NCBI GenBank assembly: GCA_001986395.2
Contig: MQVO02000087.1
Span: 1 to 42,494 of the forward strand
Source of the DNA: Irpex lacteus
Taxonomy: Eukaryota; Basidiomycota; Agaricomycetes; Polyporales; Irpicaceae
DNA length: 42,494 nt
Direction: 5' to 3'
Both the position numbers and the translations under genes were made by a program. Under the pieces are notes generated by a model that had not been told where the DNA came from, searched no databases, and saw only the letters and a list, made by a program, of their open reading frames with translations. This document shows positions 1-10,866 of the stretch, in pieces. Within the stretch, counting starts at the first letter, position 1, and each line of letters begins with the position of its first letter.

Positions 1-1
1 C

Positions 2-1171
2 GCCGATGGTACCGTGAGCGACGCTGATCCTGGTGTAGAAATTGCCATTAGCAAGGCTGCAGTTGAGCCAGTTTGGTGGCTGCCTGGAATTGCTGAGCGG
101 TTCGGAATGTAAGTTCAGGTGCTTTCACTTATGTGATTCAGCGCCACGGCACTCATAATCTCGTTCGTAGATCCGAGGGACTTCTTCGCCGCGCGCTCTT
201 CGAGGACACCGGAGGAAATGTACCCTGAGCTCATCACCCGCCCCGATATCAAGGTCTTCCTCCCGCCCATTGGTAACCTGACGGCATACATCTGTAAGTG
301 CTTCATATGCGTGAATTTCACCTTGAAGGGAGCTGACGTGCAATATTTTAACCAGTCGGTAACCCGGCGTATCTCTCTGATGAGACCAAAGAGTTGACTC
401 TGCGTGTCCACGACGAATGTAAGTCACTCTACCAGTCGTTTTGTCAAACATTCTGACTCGTCTTCTTCTAGGTAACGGCTCTGATGTCTTCGGATCTGAC
501 ATTTGCACGTGCAAGCCCTATCTCACCTACGCCATCGAAGAGTGCATTCGTGGCGCGCAACGCGGTGGCGTCGGTCTCGTCGTCTACTTCCGTAAAGAGG
601 GTCGTGCCCTCGGTGAAGTTACCAAGTACGTATAGTCTCTCCGCTTCCACAATCGGTTCTCATCTAACTAACCCGATTTCATAAGGTATCTCGTGTACAA
701 CCTCCGCAAACGTGGTGGTGACTCCGCTGACAAGTACTTCAAGGCGACTGAGCTCATCGCCGGTGTGAAGGACATGCGATTCCAGGCGCTCATGCCCGAC
801 GTTTTGCACTGGCTGGGTATCAAGAAGATCGACAACATGGTGTCTATGAGCGACATGTAAGTTTTTGTATGCACGACTTGTCATCGCTTCTCCCGCTCAC
901 GCCGCGCCCTATGTAGGAAATACAACGCCATCGTGCAATCCGGTATCCCTATCCACAAACGATACGATATCCCAGGTACGTCCACTATCTACTCTGTGCA
1001 GTCACGTATGCACGTTTCTGATTTGATGATGCAGACCACCTCCTTCCACCTGACTCTCGTGTTGAGATCGACGCCAAGATCGCCGCTGGTTACTTCACCA
1101 GCGGTAAGCAGATCACTGAGGCTGATCTTGTTAAGACTGTTGGCAGGACTTGGGAGGAGACGGAGCACTGA
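2..1171 (+). CDS. URC1: URC1-like uracil catabolism protein (GTP cyclohydrolase II fold), 5' end outside window, one frameshift
   Basis: Fungal Urc1 proteins resemble GTP cyclohydrolase II and act in the URC pyrimidine (uracil) catabolic pathway. Seven exons join well: 2-108, 171-293, 356-418, 472-625, 686-856, 917-975 and 1035-1171, separated by 53-62 bp GT-AG introns; the stop is TGA at 1169-1171. The zinc-site pattern of GTP cyclohydrolase II is visible as C-x10-C-x-C (C-NGSDVFGSDI-C-T-C), followed by YFRKEGRALGEVTKYLVYN and LMPDVLHWLGIKKID. The N-terminal part lies upstream of the window. One oddity: around 216-218 (GGAGGAAATG) one extra A breaks the frame between ..EDTGG and MYPELITRPD.., while both sides are well conserved. 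The extra base is either a sequence error in an A-run or a fresh inactivating mutation. The family call is from recognition of conserved blocks and was not database checked. Confidence 0.85.
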
Positions 1172-1615
1172 AGTCGCCGCCGGTCTTTGGGCCCATCTTC
1201 GCAGAGGTCTATATGGTTGAACAAGGCCGTGTAAAAGTGTATTCAGGTGTATAATACATTGGGAATTTGTTGTAATTTTGCAAGCATCATAAGCACTCAG
1301 TGCATCATTAGCAGAGGGAGTTTGTGGCTTTGAGACACGGGGTGATTCGGGTTTCGCCGACGGGCGTTTTCTATGCCATTCGGCGTCTAGAGATTCCTCA
1401 ACGCTTTCTCAATTATCTGACCTTGCGAGAGGTTCCTCCATGCAGCATTCATTCTTCATGCGCAAAAAAGCTGATATTCATTCCCTTGTATGATCGGGGA
1501 TATTCTTTACCACCGAAAGTACGTATGCAGAGGCGAAACTGTATCCAGTCACTTATAAGCACTTCGAAGTTTAGTTACTCAGCCTGAGGTTGTATCAGGC
1601 TGACGACATGGGCGT
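1172..1615. other. Intergenic, 3' flank of URC1-like gene
   Basis: No convincing gene. The segment just after the URC1 stop is AT-rich (ATAATACATT, TTGTAATTTT) and probably carries the polyadenylation region. An 87-codon open frame at 1324-1587 has no intron signals or recognisable motif. Confidence 0.4.
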
Positions 1616-1921
1616 ATGTATCATATCACCAGTGGTCAGCTGCCACGAATCTTGTCAAGAAATATATGGAGGTACCAGAATTTGCTGATCGGCCTTGCCT
1701 CGATAGTCATTCTATGTGGACATGATCTGTTTTGCATAGCTGGGCTACGATATTCTCAGGCTGCAGTGTTCGCGGCTCGAAATCTCGGATGTAAGTACAA
1801 CAACTGCTTGCTCAATTTATCCTTTCACTCAAACGGGAACGGTTGTACAGCTATCGAGGCGGTGGCCAACCAAATCCACAAAAATGCTTCGCCACCCGCT
1901 GCTAAAATGACACATGTGTAG
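1616..1921 (+). CDS. Short hypothetical two-exon ORF, doubtful
   Basis: ATG at 1616, a possible 60 bp intron at 1791-1850 (GTAAGT...TACAG) and a stop at 1919-1921 would give about 81 residues. The middle is hydrophobic (LLIGLASIVILCG) and the end reads HKNASPPAAKMTHV. Both an exact donor and an acceptor with matching phase are present, which is the only support. It could be the eroded end of a longer gene. No family recognised. Confidence 0.25.
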   Translation: MYHITSGQLPRILSRNIWRYQNLLIGLASIVILCGHDLFCIAGLRYSQAAVFAARNLGCKYNNCLLNLSFHSNGNGCTAIEAVANQIHKNASPPAAKMTHV

Positions 1922-2160
1922 CGCGCCCGTCTATAGTAGGTAGAATGGAGGTGATCATCATGCCGGAATGGCTGTCATGGGCGCACCAGCGCGGCGCATG
2001 ATACAGCGAAACAGCATGAAGCGTCTCAGCCTACGAGTGAGTATTCGGCTCTCGATATTGGTACGTGTATGTCCAGCCATCTAGCTGACGTCTGCCAAAC
2101 AGACACTATATAACATACCGATCTCGGTTCCTCAATCATCTATCCCCCAGAAGATAGCTA

Positions 2161-3979
2161 TGGCCACAGCTCCAGTCGACAGTCCAGTTGCAGAGCTTCG
2201 TGCTCTCTCTGACATAATCAAGATCTCCGTGATAGAATTGAAGCCCTTTGCGCAGAGCGCGGCCAAACTTTTCCTCTATCAGACCTTCCTTCACTCCACA
2301 GTCTGAGGTGCCCCGAGCAAACCCAGAGGTCGTAGTGGAAGGAAAGCTGATCGTAGCTGCTGCTGCACAATTGCTTGCCGCTGTACGGCCGCCATCTTTA
2401 AGTCTCGTTACGCACGCTGTGCAGGTAGGTTCGGAAGCTTGGTAACCATCGTATGCTTCATGCACATGCTAATCAGTCTACAGTAACACGTCTCATCTTG
2501 CATTCGCGTTGCAGTGAGGCTGCACGTAGCCGAAATACTGAGGGCTGCCGGGTCCAAGGTACATGTTATTGATGACCTCCTGTTACCCCACGAAGCTGAT
2601 TTCCTGCACTATTAGGGAATGCATGTTGAAGACATTGCGACTCCTACGAAGGCGGATCCCTCCAAATTAGCTTGAGTCCTTCGAGTGTTGGCAACAAAAC
2701 ATATCTTTAAGGAAGTCGCCCCGGACACCTTCACCAACAATCGTCTATCATCATTAATGGACACAGGAAAAGACATCACTGGACATACTGTCCAAGTAAG
2801 CAGAAGCCAGAGGGTTAATATGATAATCTGACCGAAGTTACCCTAGCCCAGAAGCTAAGCATGACAATACACCCGGCCTAGCGGCGCTGCGGGAACACGC
2901 GTACGTGATACTGATAGATTTTTGCGGACGCGAGTTTCTCATTATTTACTGCTTTAGGACTGACGGTGCATTTTGTTCCTCCTACTACTTGTCGGACGTT
3001 CTCTTGGATTCCGAGTGGTCTCATTCTGCTGAGTCGAACGAGACTGCACTCAATATGGCATTCAAGACCTCCCTCCCTGGATTCGAATGGCAAGGACTCC
3101 CCGAGAATGAGTACAGGCGTAAACTATTCGGTATCGGTATGCGGGGCTTACAAGGAAACCCCGACGTTGTTTTGGATGGTGCGTGTGCAAGAAGTCAAGT
3201 ATTGGTAGTACATCATCTCATAAACGACTATTCGGATAGGTTTTGAGTGGAAGAACCTGTCATCCGGGTCGGTGATAGTCGATGTCGGTGGAGGAATCGG
3301 CTCGAAGATGCTGCCATTGGCAAAGGCTTTTGATCACCTCAATTTTGTCATCCAAGATAGAAAGAACATCATGGGCAACGCTACCGAGGTAAGCTTTCTC
3401 ATTGCCTACCGGTTCACACTGGCTACAAACCCCGAATAGTTTTTGGTCTGCAAATATGCCCGAGGCACTCTCTTCTGGTAGGGTACAAATTCAAGGTTCG
3501 TTCTTCACTCTGCACTAGATACTGTCAGTGCATCTCACAACGCGAATAATACGTTGCAGCGCATGACTTCTTCACAGCTCAGCCCATCGAAAAGCCGGCT
3601 ATATTTTATCTCTGTGCGGTCATGCATGATTGGTCTGACAAGTACTGTATCAAAATCCTCGCCCTCCTGCGTCAAGCTGCCGGTCCTTCAACGCAGCTCA
3701 TCATCATGGACAATATCATCTCCTACGCATCGCCCCAATATACCATACCAGAAGGAATACCTGGCGAAACCATTCCTATACCCCCAGAACCTCTTCTCGG
3801 CAAACATCATGCCCTACCTAGCTGACATGCAGATGCTGACGGCGCTGAACGGATGCGAACGAACAGTGGCGCAATATAATCGTATCTTCGAGGCGAGCGG
3901 ATGGAAGCTGGCAAGGGTATACATGGGACAAGGATTCCAATCACAGGACTCAAAACTCATCGGTATTCCGGACGCATAG
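2161..3979 (+). pseudogene. Decayed SAM-dependent O-methyltransferase (COMT-like) gene
   Basis: Fungal secondary-metabolism O-methyltransferases move a methyl group from SAM to a hydroxyl of a small aromatic substrate. Conserved pieces run in order from ATG 2161: LRALSDII, PRANPEVV, VAAAAQLLAAVRPPSLSL, ATKHIFKEVAPD, the SAM motif I VIVDVGGGIGS (about 3275-3310), the catalytic HDWSDKYC block (about 3625-3650), TQLIIMDNIISYA, MPYLADMQMLTALNG and the end at 3979. GT-AG introns remain recognisable (for example 3179-3238 and 3498-3559). The gene is broken in several places: the frame changes at least twice between about 2205 and 2290, an in-frame TGA stands at 2673-2675 where the family has an Arg (CGA to TGA would do it), and the frame shifts again near 3796-3803. 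The number of lesions makes this a true pseudogene and not a base-calling slip. The intact methyltransferase on the minus strand at 25-27 kb belongs to another branch. Confidence 0.8.
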
Positions 3980-4275
3980 TCCCAGGGGTATGCACAGGCA
4001 CACGTATTGGGACCTTCCTATGATACCCCCGGTAAACATATCTAAGTGTGATATGTTCTAGAATACACTACAATGTACCGTAACTTGTACGAATATAGGT
4101 CTGGGCTGCACAACGGTAACGATCGTTTAGCCCTGAAGTCTCCAATATTACGATAAACAGAGAACGTATACCATCTTTATTACTACGTCCTGTTTAACAC
4201 GCGTCTATCACACCTCTAACTCAGTCACAACCTTAAAAATTCACGCCTTCTACAGACTACCATCTCTTCTACACT

Positions 4276-5296
4276 ATGTCAACAACCTCGAATATCTGTC
4301 TGCCGCCAACGGATATCGACGAGTGTGAAGTATGTCACCTCTGCGAAGACGACTTTGAAGACGAGTGCCCCGAATTCAAGTTAAAACTGCTAAGATGCTC
4401 TGTTTGCAAGAATAGGTTCTTTTGCGTGAGTATCAAACTATCGCCGTACTACACGTAGTAACTTTAGCTACAATAACGGATCATAGAGTGCAGATTGTCA
4501 AAAGTGAGTCAAACGTTGCACCTAGAGGCGCGAGCGATCCAATATACAATCGCTCTTCAGAAGTGACTGGAAGACCCACAAGATAAATTGTACCAAACTG
4601 CCTTCCGAGCCATTGGAGCTTCCAAAGATCGCAATCCCCCTTGTGGAATTGGATGCAGAGGCAAACAGGGCGAACGACGCAGTATATAATGCGTGGAAGG
4701 AAATCGAGGTGTGAACGACCGAAACTTGTGAAACCACACATTGATAATCCCTGACATGATTGATACCCCAGGCGGTCGAGCCAGCGGATTATCACAAGAA
4801 ACCTATCAGTCCTGCAGAAGTCAAACGTCTTCCCGGTATAAAGAGGTTGGCGAGTCAGTGAACTTCGAAACATAATGCACTAGAACCAAGCTCACTAGCC
4901 TGCTATTCTCGTGCAGAGTACACACTATCCGACGCGGTTGCCTGGCCGAACACATACACCATTCAACCACTGAACCATGTTCTCGCTTCCATCTCCCGCC
5001 TATTTCTCTCTCATCACATCGCCCACCTACAGCAGATGTCTACCACGGATGAAAACTTCGCGGAATCGCTTGCATTACTCGAGACACACCTTGACTACAC
5101 CAGTGCCCACTTGCCGCCTGGGTTTACACGACTTGTTGGTCCAAAGGTGACAAGGTTGCCAGGAGAGCTGGGGGTAGCCGAGTATATGATGCTCTCGCAA
5201 ATGATGATGGTGTATATGCTTACAATCAAAAACGATAAACCTGAAGGACAAAAGTGGGCGAGGTTGGTCAATATTATGACCAGACTCAAAATGTGA
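4276..5296 (+). CDS. MYND-type zinc finger protein, five exons
   Basis: Exons 4276-4425, 4487-4503, 4561-4708, 4772-4853 and 4917-5296 join in phase to about 258 residues. The N-terminal third is a MYND finger: paired cysteines at residues 17/20/23, C41-x2-C44, FFC50-SADC54 and the DWKTHKINC end (H62, C66). MYND fingers usually bind proline-rich peptides of partner proteins. The rest is helical and of unknown function (blocks VAWPNTYTIQPL, LPPGFTRLVGP, KWARLVNIM). The last intron is chosen with donor GTCAGT at 4854 because it removes a TGA at 4859-4861 and continues in phase into a long conserved-looking exon. If that intron is not used, the protein ends at about 134 residues. Exon 2 is only 17 bp. 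Confidence 0.72.
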
Positions 5297-5771
5297 GGCT
5301 AGTTGACTTGTTATAACGGGGATTATTACCGTATAATTGTAAAACATTGTCGGTGATGCCATGGCAGACAGAGTGTACGATAGACCGTTGTAAGCATAGA
5401 AATATAGTATCGCATAGTTGCAGATATCGCGCTAGGTACAGGTTCTACAACTAGAAAAGCAGTGACGAAAATGTGCCAAGAGCTGATTAGCCGCTTACCA
5501 GTAGGGAAATACGAAAAGCAAACGGCATGCCCAGCTCCAGGCTCGAGAAAATCCCAATCTGTATACTCGACCTGTGTATGGTTGAAGCTTCAGAGAAACG
5601 TCTTTCATGCGAGGTTTCCAAACGCAAACTTCGAAGGTCGAGATGACTGTAAAGAAAAATCTTCGCCATCAACCTCGTGCCTTATATACATGCGAAATGA
5701 TGGATTATGTCAGCAATCCCCACGTATGTTAGACGCTGAGGTGCCATCGGCGAACGCACATCAACACCAAC
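5297..5771. other. Intergenic between MYND gene and small membrane protein gene
   Basis: No gene recognised. A 106-codon open frame at 5462-5782 overlaps the start of the next gene and lacks any motif. Confidence 0.4.
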
Positions 5772-6459
5772 ATGTCGATTAGGCAACGAAATACGTTCAA
5801 GTTTTCAGAGGATGACCACGATAATGGGCCGGTACTGGATGAGCAAGGTAGGTGCACTATTGCTTCCACGGATTAGATTCTGAACTTTGCATCAGAGCAG
5901 GAAGAACTCATCAACGACCTGAGGCACCACAGCGAAACCAGGAACGCACACTACGCAGTTCTGTTACAGACACTCGTTGGAGTCTCTGCAGTACTGTCAG
6001 TATATCCGGCAATTATTTTCTCCATGATGATCTGACAATTATTCTAGACATTTAGTATATCTCTTTAGCGAGGCGAGAGAATCGCCATTCGTCGCAGTCC
6101 TACCCTATGAAGCCACATCGTCCAGACCAATACCGGCCTCCTTCTTCTTCATAGTTCTAGCCTTATTCCATCATGCAAACTTAGTTTTGCATCTCTTCTC
6201 TCCGACACACGAGGTCCGTCGTAGCGTGTCTTCCACGTTCATAGGACGCCTCCCCCTCCCTTACCCGCTCATTTTCGCTGCATCCGTCATTGCACCTTTT
6301 CTATCTTTAGCTTTGTGGCAGAGCTGGGCCGACTTGTTATGGTGGAGTACGACAGCGGGTCTGGCGTATTTCATTTACTCGGCTCAGCTGTGGTTCGACG
6401 AGGAGGCCAGGGCGATCTCGGAGCTAGAGAAATTGAGGTATGACGCGAAGGGTGCTTAG
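5772..6459 (+). CDS. Small multi-pass membrane protein, three exons, function unknown
   Basis: Exons 5772-5847, 5896-5995 and 6048-6459 join in phase to 195 residues; introns are 48 and 52 bp. The N-terminus is charged and acidic (SEDDHDNGPVLDEQEQEEL). At least four hydrophobic stretches follow: the block around LLQTLVGVSAVLHLVYLF, then ASFFFIVLALFHHANLVLHLF, PLIFAASVIAPFLSLALW and WWSTTAGLAYFIYSAQLW. The C-terminal tail is charged (FDEEARAISELEKLRYD). The pattern is consistent with a tetraspan protein with cytosolic ends. It looks like one of the uncharacterised conserved basidiomycete membrane proteins; no enzymatic motif is visible. Confidence 0.75.
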
Positions 6460-6947
6460 TTAAAGTCGTGTAAACACAGTTGCGTATCTCATTATTTAGA
6501 ACTCTGCCAATGTACTTTCTCCATACTACCCATATCACAATCTTAATACTTCATGCGGTGATCAACCGACTTACGATGGCGACTCAGGTGAGGATCCATA
6601 TATACAAGGATCGTAGGTCCGGTATTTCCACTGCCTCGCAAAAATGAAATGGGTGACATACTGTTGTTAATACACATTAGTACAAAGTAATATATGTATG
6701 GCAACGAATGACTCAAAGGCGTAGCATCATAATATCCATGTAATCACGGAGCAGAGCACAAAAAAGCCAACAGTGTTCAGGTCCAGGGAAGAATACTCAA
6801 CCGTCCTTTCGTACAAATACAAAGGACATCACAGTCTCCACTCCTCTCTACCTCTGAAATCACAAGGTGTCAAACTCAAACTTAAGTTGGCGAAACTGCG
6901 CTTTAACGCGAGCCACTCCAACTCATGTGGCTCTTGTGCTGCAATTT
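6460..6947. other. Convergent intergenic region
   Basis: Lies between two genes that end toward each other (stops at 6459 on plus and 6948 on minus). It should contain both polyadenylation regions. No open frame here has supporting motifs. Confidence 0.45.
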
Positions 6948-8679
6948 CTAGAACCCCCATGTAGAAATGGTCGATCGGTCCCTCTTGTCCGGCTTGGCCT
7001 TAACACTTCTGAACGCCTCCTCCGGCCTTTGTATGATCTGCACGCCCGCAATAGGAGATGGAGTCTCATCGTATCTGAACTCCTTGAGCGAGTCTAGGGC
7101 GTGGATTCCTGACAGACTTGGTGCACTGCCGCTGTCGAGACTGCTACTCGTTCGGTCTCGATATGCTCGGTAGCGGCGTTTCGGCGGAGGGGTGAACTGG
7201 TACTCGTCAGGCATGGAGACGGCGCGGGTTGCTTCGTGCATTCGGGAGCGCTTCCAGAAGCTCCATGCCTGGAAGATGGACTATCGAAGGTCATTAGTAT
7301 GGCGTGTCACGAGCCTCCGGTGCAGAAGACTTACGCGCTGGGACACAAATATGAGGAACAAAGCCATTCCCACTGTGCACTGAGTAAGCACAAGGACCCT
7401 GACAGTACGGCACGTGAATAACCCACCCGAAGCAGAGAGCATATCCGGAACAATGCCCATGGGAACCCAGATCGAAATCAGGTTGACGCTACAGTCCAAG
7501 AACTTCAGATATACTGCGGATAACGTCGAAGAAAAGACTTACAGAGTGGACACGAACAAATAGAGCGTGAAGATAGCCGTCCTCACCAGCAAAGATAACA
7601 TCTCATTGGTAAGGTGATTCCTGTCACGCACCGCGTGCCAGTATCGACTGGCTTTTGCAGCTATATCGGCTGCAAATGTCAAGTCAGTACAACGAAGCAC
7701 ACTTTTTGGAGCAGTGTTTCCGACCTTGAAGGATAACAGAAGCGACACACATGATCGTTGCAATAACTTGAACAGCATCGGAGCTATGCAAGATCAATTC
7801 AGTTGGCCCGGTATGCACGAATTCATAAGCAGGACGTACAATTGACTGAAGTCCAAGGAACAGTAAAAGAAGCGCTGCTCGCGATTGACGCGGTCTGGAT
7901 GGTTAATTCCGAGCTGGATATGAAATTCGGAGATGAGTGGCAACTAATAAGGCAATTTGAAGGGCAGAATACCGCACGTTGACCGCGACTGCGACGAAGA
8001 GTCCAAAGACAATGAACGGTATCACATAAATCTGTACATCCAATTTATCAGGAGTGCGTGAGAACGGACGGCGAACAGACTCACCGTCAGCTTCAAGTAT
8101 TTCTGTCTCCTGGATTCGTAAGCTATGTCCTCCACACCATTGTCCCATGTTCTCCAGAGGCGATACGCCAATAAGAATGAGGCGGAGCAAGTCCTGTGTG
8201 GCGGATGTGAGCAATACCTGGAGCAATGACGTATGCGCTGCTTACATCGTGGGAGCTGCGCCGTAGAGCGAGGCTTGAGCGATGCAGAGCCCTTGGTCAG
8301 GCTCAGGACCTTCGTGTTGACCAACGTAGAATCTGTACAAAGCACGCCAGGTCATTGTCTCGAGATTGTCCAAGATAAACAATTGGTCAACTCACAGTAG
8401 TGCCGCAAATACTCCTGATAGGACCCAAGTGAGACAGACCGTTACGATAGCAGGGTGTGCGGACACAGTCTTGGAAAACAGGAAGGTGGCGATGAGAATG
8501 GGGAGGGCTATATGACCAGCAGCAATTTGGAATACAAGCCATCCAGCGAGGTCTGCTGAGGCAGATGATCCCACTTCGTCCTCCGTGACACCTAGAGACG
8601 GGCCAGAAAGTGTCAGAACGACGTGCAAACATAGCTAATGCCAGAGAGGACTCTTACGGGGGACGTGAAGATGTGGCAT
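6948..8679 (-). CDS. Seven-transmembrane receptor-like protein, ten exons
   Basis: Read on the minus strand from ATG 8679-8677. Exons are 8658-8679, 8396-8591, 8246-8332, 8085-8193, about 7978-8031, 7840-7913, 7725-7783, 7543-7669, 7335-7488 and 6948-7268, all with matching phases, giving about 400 residues. Seven hydrophobic helices can be counted: AGWLVFQIAAGHIALPILI, IVTVCLTWVLSGVFAALLF, a third around LCIAQASLYGAAPTM, IYVIPFIVFGLFVAVA, VQVIATIMCVASVIL, TAIFTLYLFVSTLVNLISI and VGMALFLIFVSQ. A long Ser/Arg-rich cytosolic tail of about 100 residues follows. Seven helices plus a phosphorylatable tail suggest a GPCR-like receptor of the kind expanded in Agaricomycetes; ligand unknown. The intron between exons 5 and 6 has a weak donor (GTCAAC or GTGCGG), so two residues there are uncertain. 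Confidence 0.72.
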
Positions 8680-9087
8680 GGTTGCGCTGGTGAAGAGAGC
8701 CTTGAGGTAGGTTAGTCAATAAAAGGTCGCTGCGTATATATCTGCCTCAATGGATAGCATAGCTGTGCTTTCGTACTAGACCCAGTTTATGGATATGCCT
8801 CGAGTATCCAGCGCGATGCACGGCATAGAGTACACGAGGACTTCTTGCTGCGTCGTGACCAGATGACGAAGATAGAGGCGAGCATCAGGACGTCTTGTTA
8901 ATATCCGAAGTACCAAAAATAACGGTGGCATAGCGATCCAATGTTGTTCATGTTGAAAGTTGCAGTGGTGACAGTTTAGAACTGAACAACGTTACATAAG
9001 TAGAGATACCTTTATCAGCTCGACACGACCTTTCCACGTGTCTCCCACGTGGTGCTTGGACAGGACGCTCGGAGTCTGAGCTTAGCA
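8680..9087. other. Upstream region of the receptor-like gene
   Basis: Presumed promoter region of the minus-strand gene starting at 8679, ending at the repeat that begins near 9096. No open frame with support. Confidence 0.35.
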
Positions 9088-9096
9088 TAAGCTATG
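9088..9096. repeat. Left target-site duplication of repeat copy 1
   Basis: TAAGCTATG immediately left of TTTAAAAC, repeated at 9954-9962 immediately right of the element. With the next two bases the match is TAAGCTATGTT (11 bp) on both sides. Confidence 0.65.
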
Positions 9097-9953
9097 TTTA
9101 AAACGATCTGGGGCACGCGCGGGCGCTTGGTGGTGGACGGACCCCGAACAGTTACAAAAGCGGACAAGTCATGTGCCCAACATGAGAGATGCTGCTGGTG
9201 GTTGTATTCTGGCGTAGCACGCATTTTTTGTATACTGAATATACTTATGTACTATTATGAGCACACAGACGAGTTTTTGTGTGACTGCGTAAAGTCCGTC
9301 AAGCTGTGTCTTTTAGTTTCGTGATTTCGCACTTTGACTGCCTTTTAAGGCAATTATTCAGCACGTACACCAAACAGACGTCGTTCGCGTCGTTCTGCAC
9401 CTCTAATCAGGGTAAATCACTCCTAAAATATCTATCTGAGTGCAATTTCATGGGAGAGAGACAATGAATAATATATAGGAGTAGTTTTGAGGTAGAAACG
9501 AGCAGGATCTTGCACATCTGCCCATAGGCGGCGCGAAGCGAGAGTAGGCGAGCTGTCTGATGGCAGATACGTATCGGGCGTGCCCCAGACGAAATCAATG
9601 GCTTTAAACTTGTCTGGGGCACGCTGATTTTGGCTGGCAGTCCAGTGGCCAGCGTGCCCCATGCTCAAACTAGATTTTTCTCGTTGCTGGGGCACGCATC
9701 GATAAGAAAACGCGCCCACGCTCGCTTGCAGCCGCATCAATCCGTAGAATTTGTACATACAGTCATCAGTCTACCTATCAGCCGCCCTTCCAACGTATTT
9801 ACGCGACGTTCCCCGTCGAACTTCACCCTCCGCTCACCATTCTCTGCGACGACCGACGCCCCGCCGCGGTTCTGGGGTCCTGCCGAGCTCGGCGTGCCCC
9901 ACGGGGCACGCGATTATGTAAGCCTCACCCTGGGCGTCGTGCCCCATAACAAC
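9097..9953. mobile_element. Non-autonomous DNA element, copy 1 (860 bp repeat family)
   Basis: The stretch 9096-9955 recurs without indels at 22661-23520 in the same orientation, with roughly ten substitutions seen by eye. It carries no transposase. It contains seven exact copies of TGGGGCACG or its complement (9109, 9579, 9615, 9653, 9688, 9893, 9938) plus one near copy at 9902, in both orientations. The two outermost copies point inward like sub-terminal inverted repeats. An 8-9 bp target duplication (TAAGCTATG) flanks it, the size made by hAT-like or related transposases. The segment TTTAAAC..TCTGGGGCACGC near the left end is repeated internally at about 9603-9624, so a shorter element may be nested. 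Open frames on either strand are preserved only because the two copies are nearly identical. Confidence 0.7.
9578..9624. repeat. 13 bp perfect inverted repeat with 21 bp loop
   Basis: GCGTGCCCCAGAC at 9578-9590 pairs with GTCTGGGGCACGC at 9612-9624. The same structure occurs in copy 2 near 23143-23189. It is likely a transposase-binding or terminal structure of the element family. Confidence 0.7.
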
Positions 9954-9962
9954 TAAGCTATG
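9954..9962. repeat. Right target-site duplication of repeat copy 1
   Basis: TAAGCTATG, identical to 9088-9096. Confidence 0.65.
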
Positions 9963-10866
9963 TTCTTGCTCTTGAGCAAGCTTCACACTTTGGATAACGA
10001 TACGCGTCTACGTTGGCGCTTATATGCTTAGTCAGCGAAGTTGAGGCGCCAACTGCGTCATTGTCTGACCTAATGCTCCGCAAAAATACGATTATAATGC
10101 ATTATAATCAATGATTACAATTACATACCGATTAATTAGCGCTGCGTGACGTGGTACAATGATTACGATTTTTATTGAGTACGAATACATTCGAGTACAA
10201 TACATTACATTAGAGGAGCTCGTAATCGATTGTATTCAGAATACTTCGAGTCTGAAATCGTCTCTTTGTTCGGTCGAATTTGGGTTCCGGGAGTCGTGCA
10301 AACCTGTACTGGTGAGTTGCCCGGTTGATAGACTCTTGAAGCTGACATAGTGTGGGAGTCGAAGCAGAGACGTGCGTTTCCGCTGATGTTTCGACACTGG
10401 CACACGGAAGCACAGTTCTCGTTGTTTGTCGTCGCTCGCCAAGAGGTGCATCTCACCAGTAAGTGCTTGCTTTCAAAGCGTATAACACAATACTAACTGG
10501 TTTGGCAGATGAATCATTGATACTTAAGTATTACTTACGACCACCAGCGGAGCCCGTCACGGTCAGCGCCTCTCATCCCAGCCCCATACATAGTATATGG
10601 TAGTGAGCACTAACGTATGTACAAGTTTTTATGGCTGTTTAATGTATTTCTAATATGTTTGCATACCTTAGAACATTAACTAAACAACGCGGTAGACTTG
10701 ACCGAGTGTGCTGCACACAGATCCATGCGCGTCGCACACTATGTCACGTCTGTGACATGTAACAGCGTAAATCGTCGTCGAGTTGTTTTGCAGTCTCAAC
10801 GGCGACGTTCTCTTGGAGCTCATACTTGAAACCTCAGACAGCAAACTCGTCTCAGACATCCTCACA
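9963..10866. other. AT-rich region upstream of the hAT transposase gene
   Basis: No gene recognised. The part at about 10080-10230 is strongly AT-rich with repeated ATTACAAT/TACAATACATT words. It may hold the 5' end of the hAT transposon, but no clear terminal inverted repeat was identified. Confidence 0.35.

Noticed and set aside
115..514. Minus-strand open frames of 98 and 129 codons over the URC1-like gene
   Set aside because: They lie antisense to well-conserved exons and introns of the URC1-like gene and have no motif or splice logic.
9407..9758. Minus-strand frames in repeat copy 1 that recur in copy 2 (22972-23323)
   Set aside because: Their conservation is simply the near identity of the two repeat copies; they have no recognisable domain.
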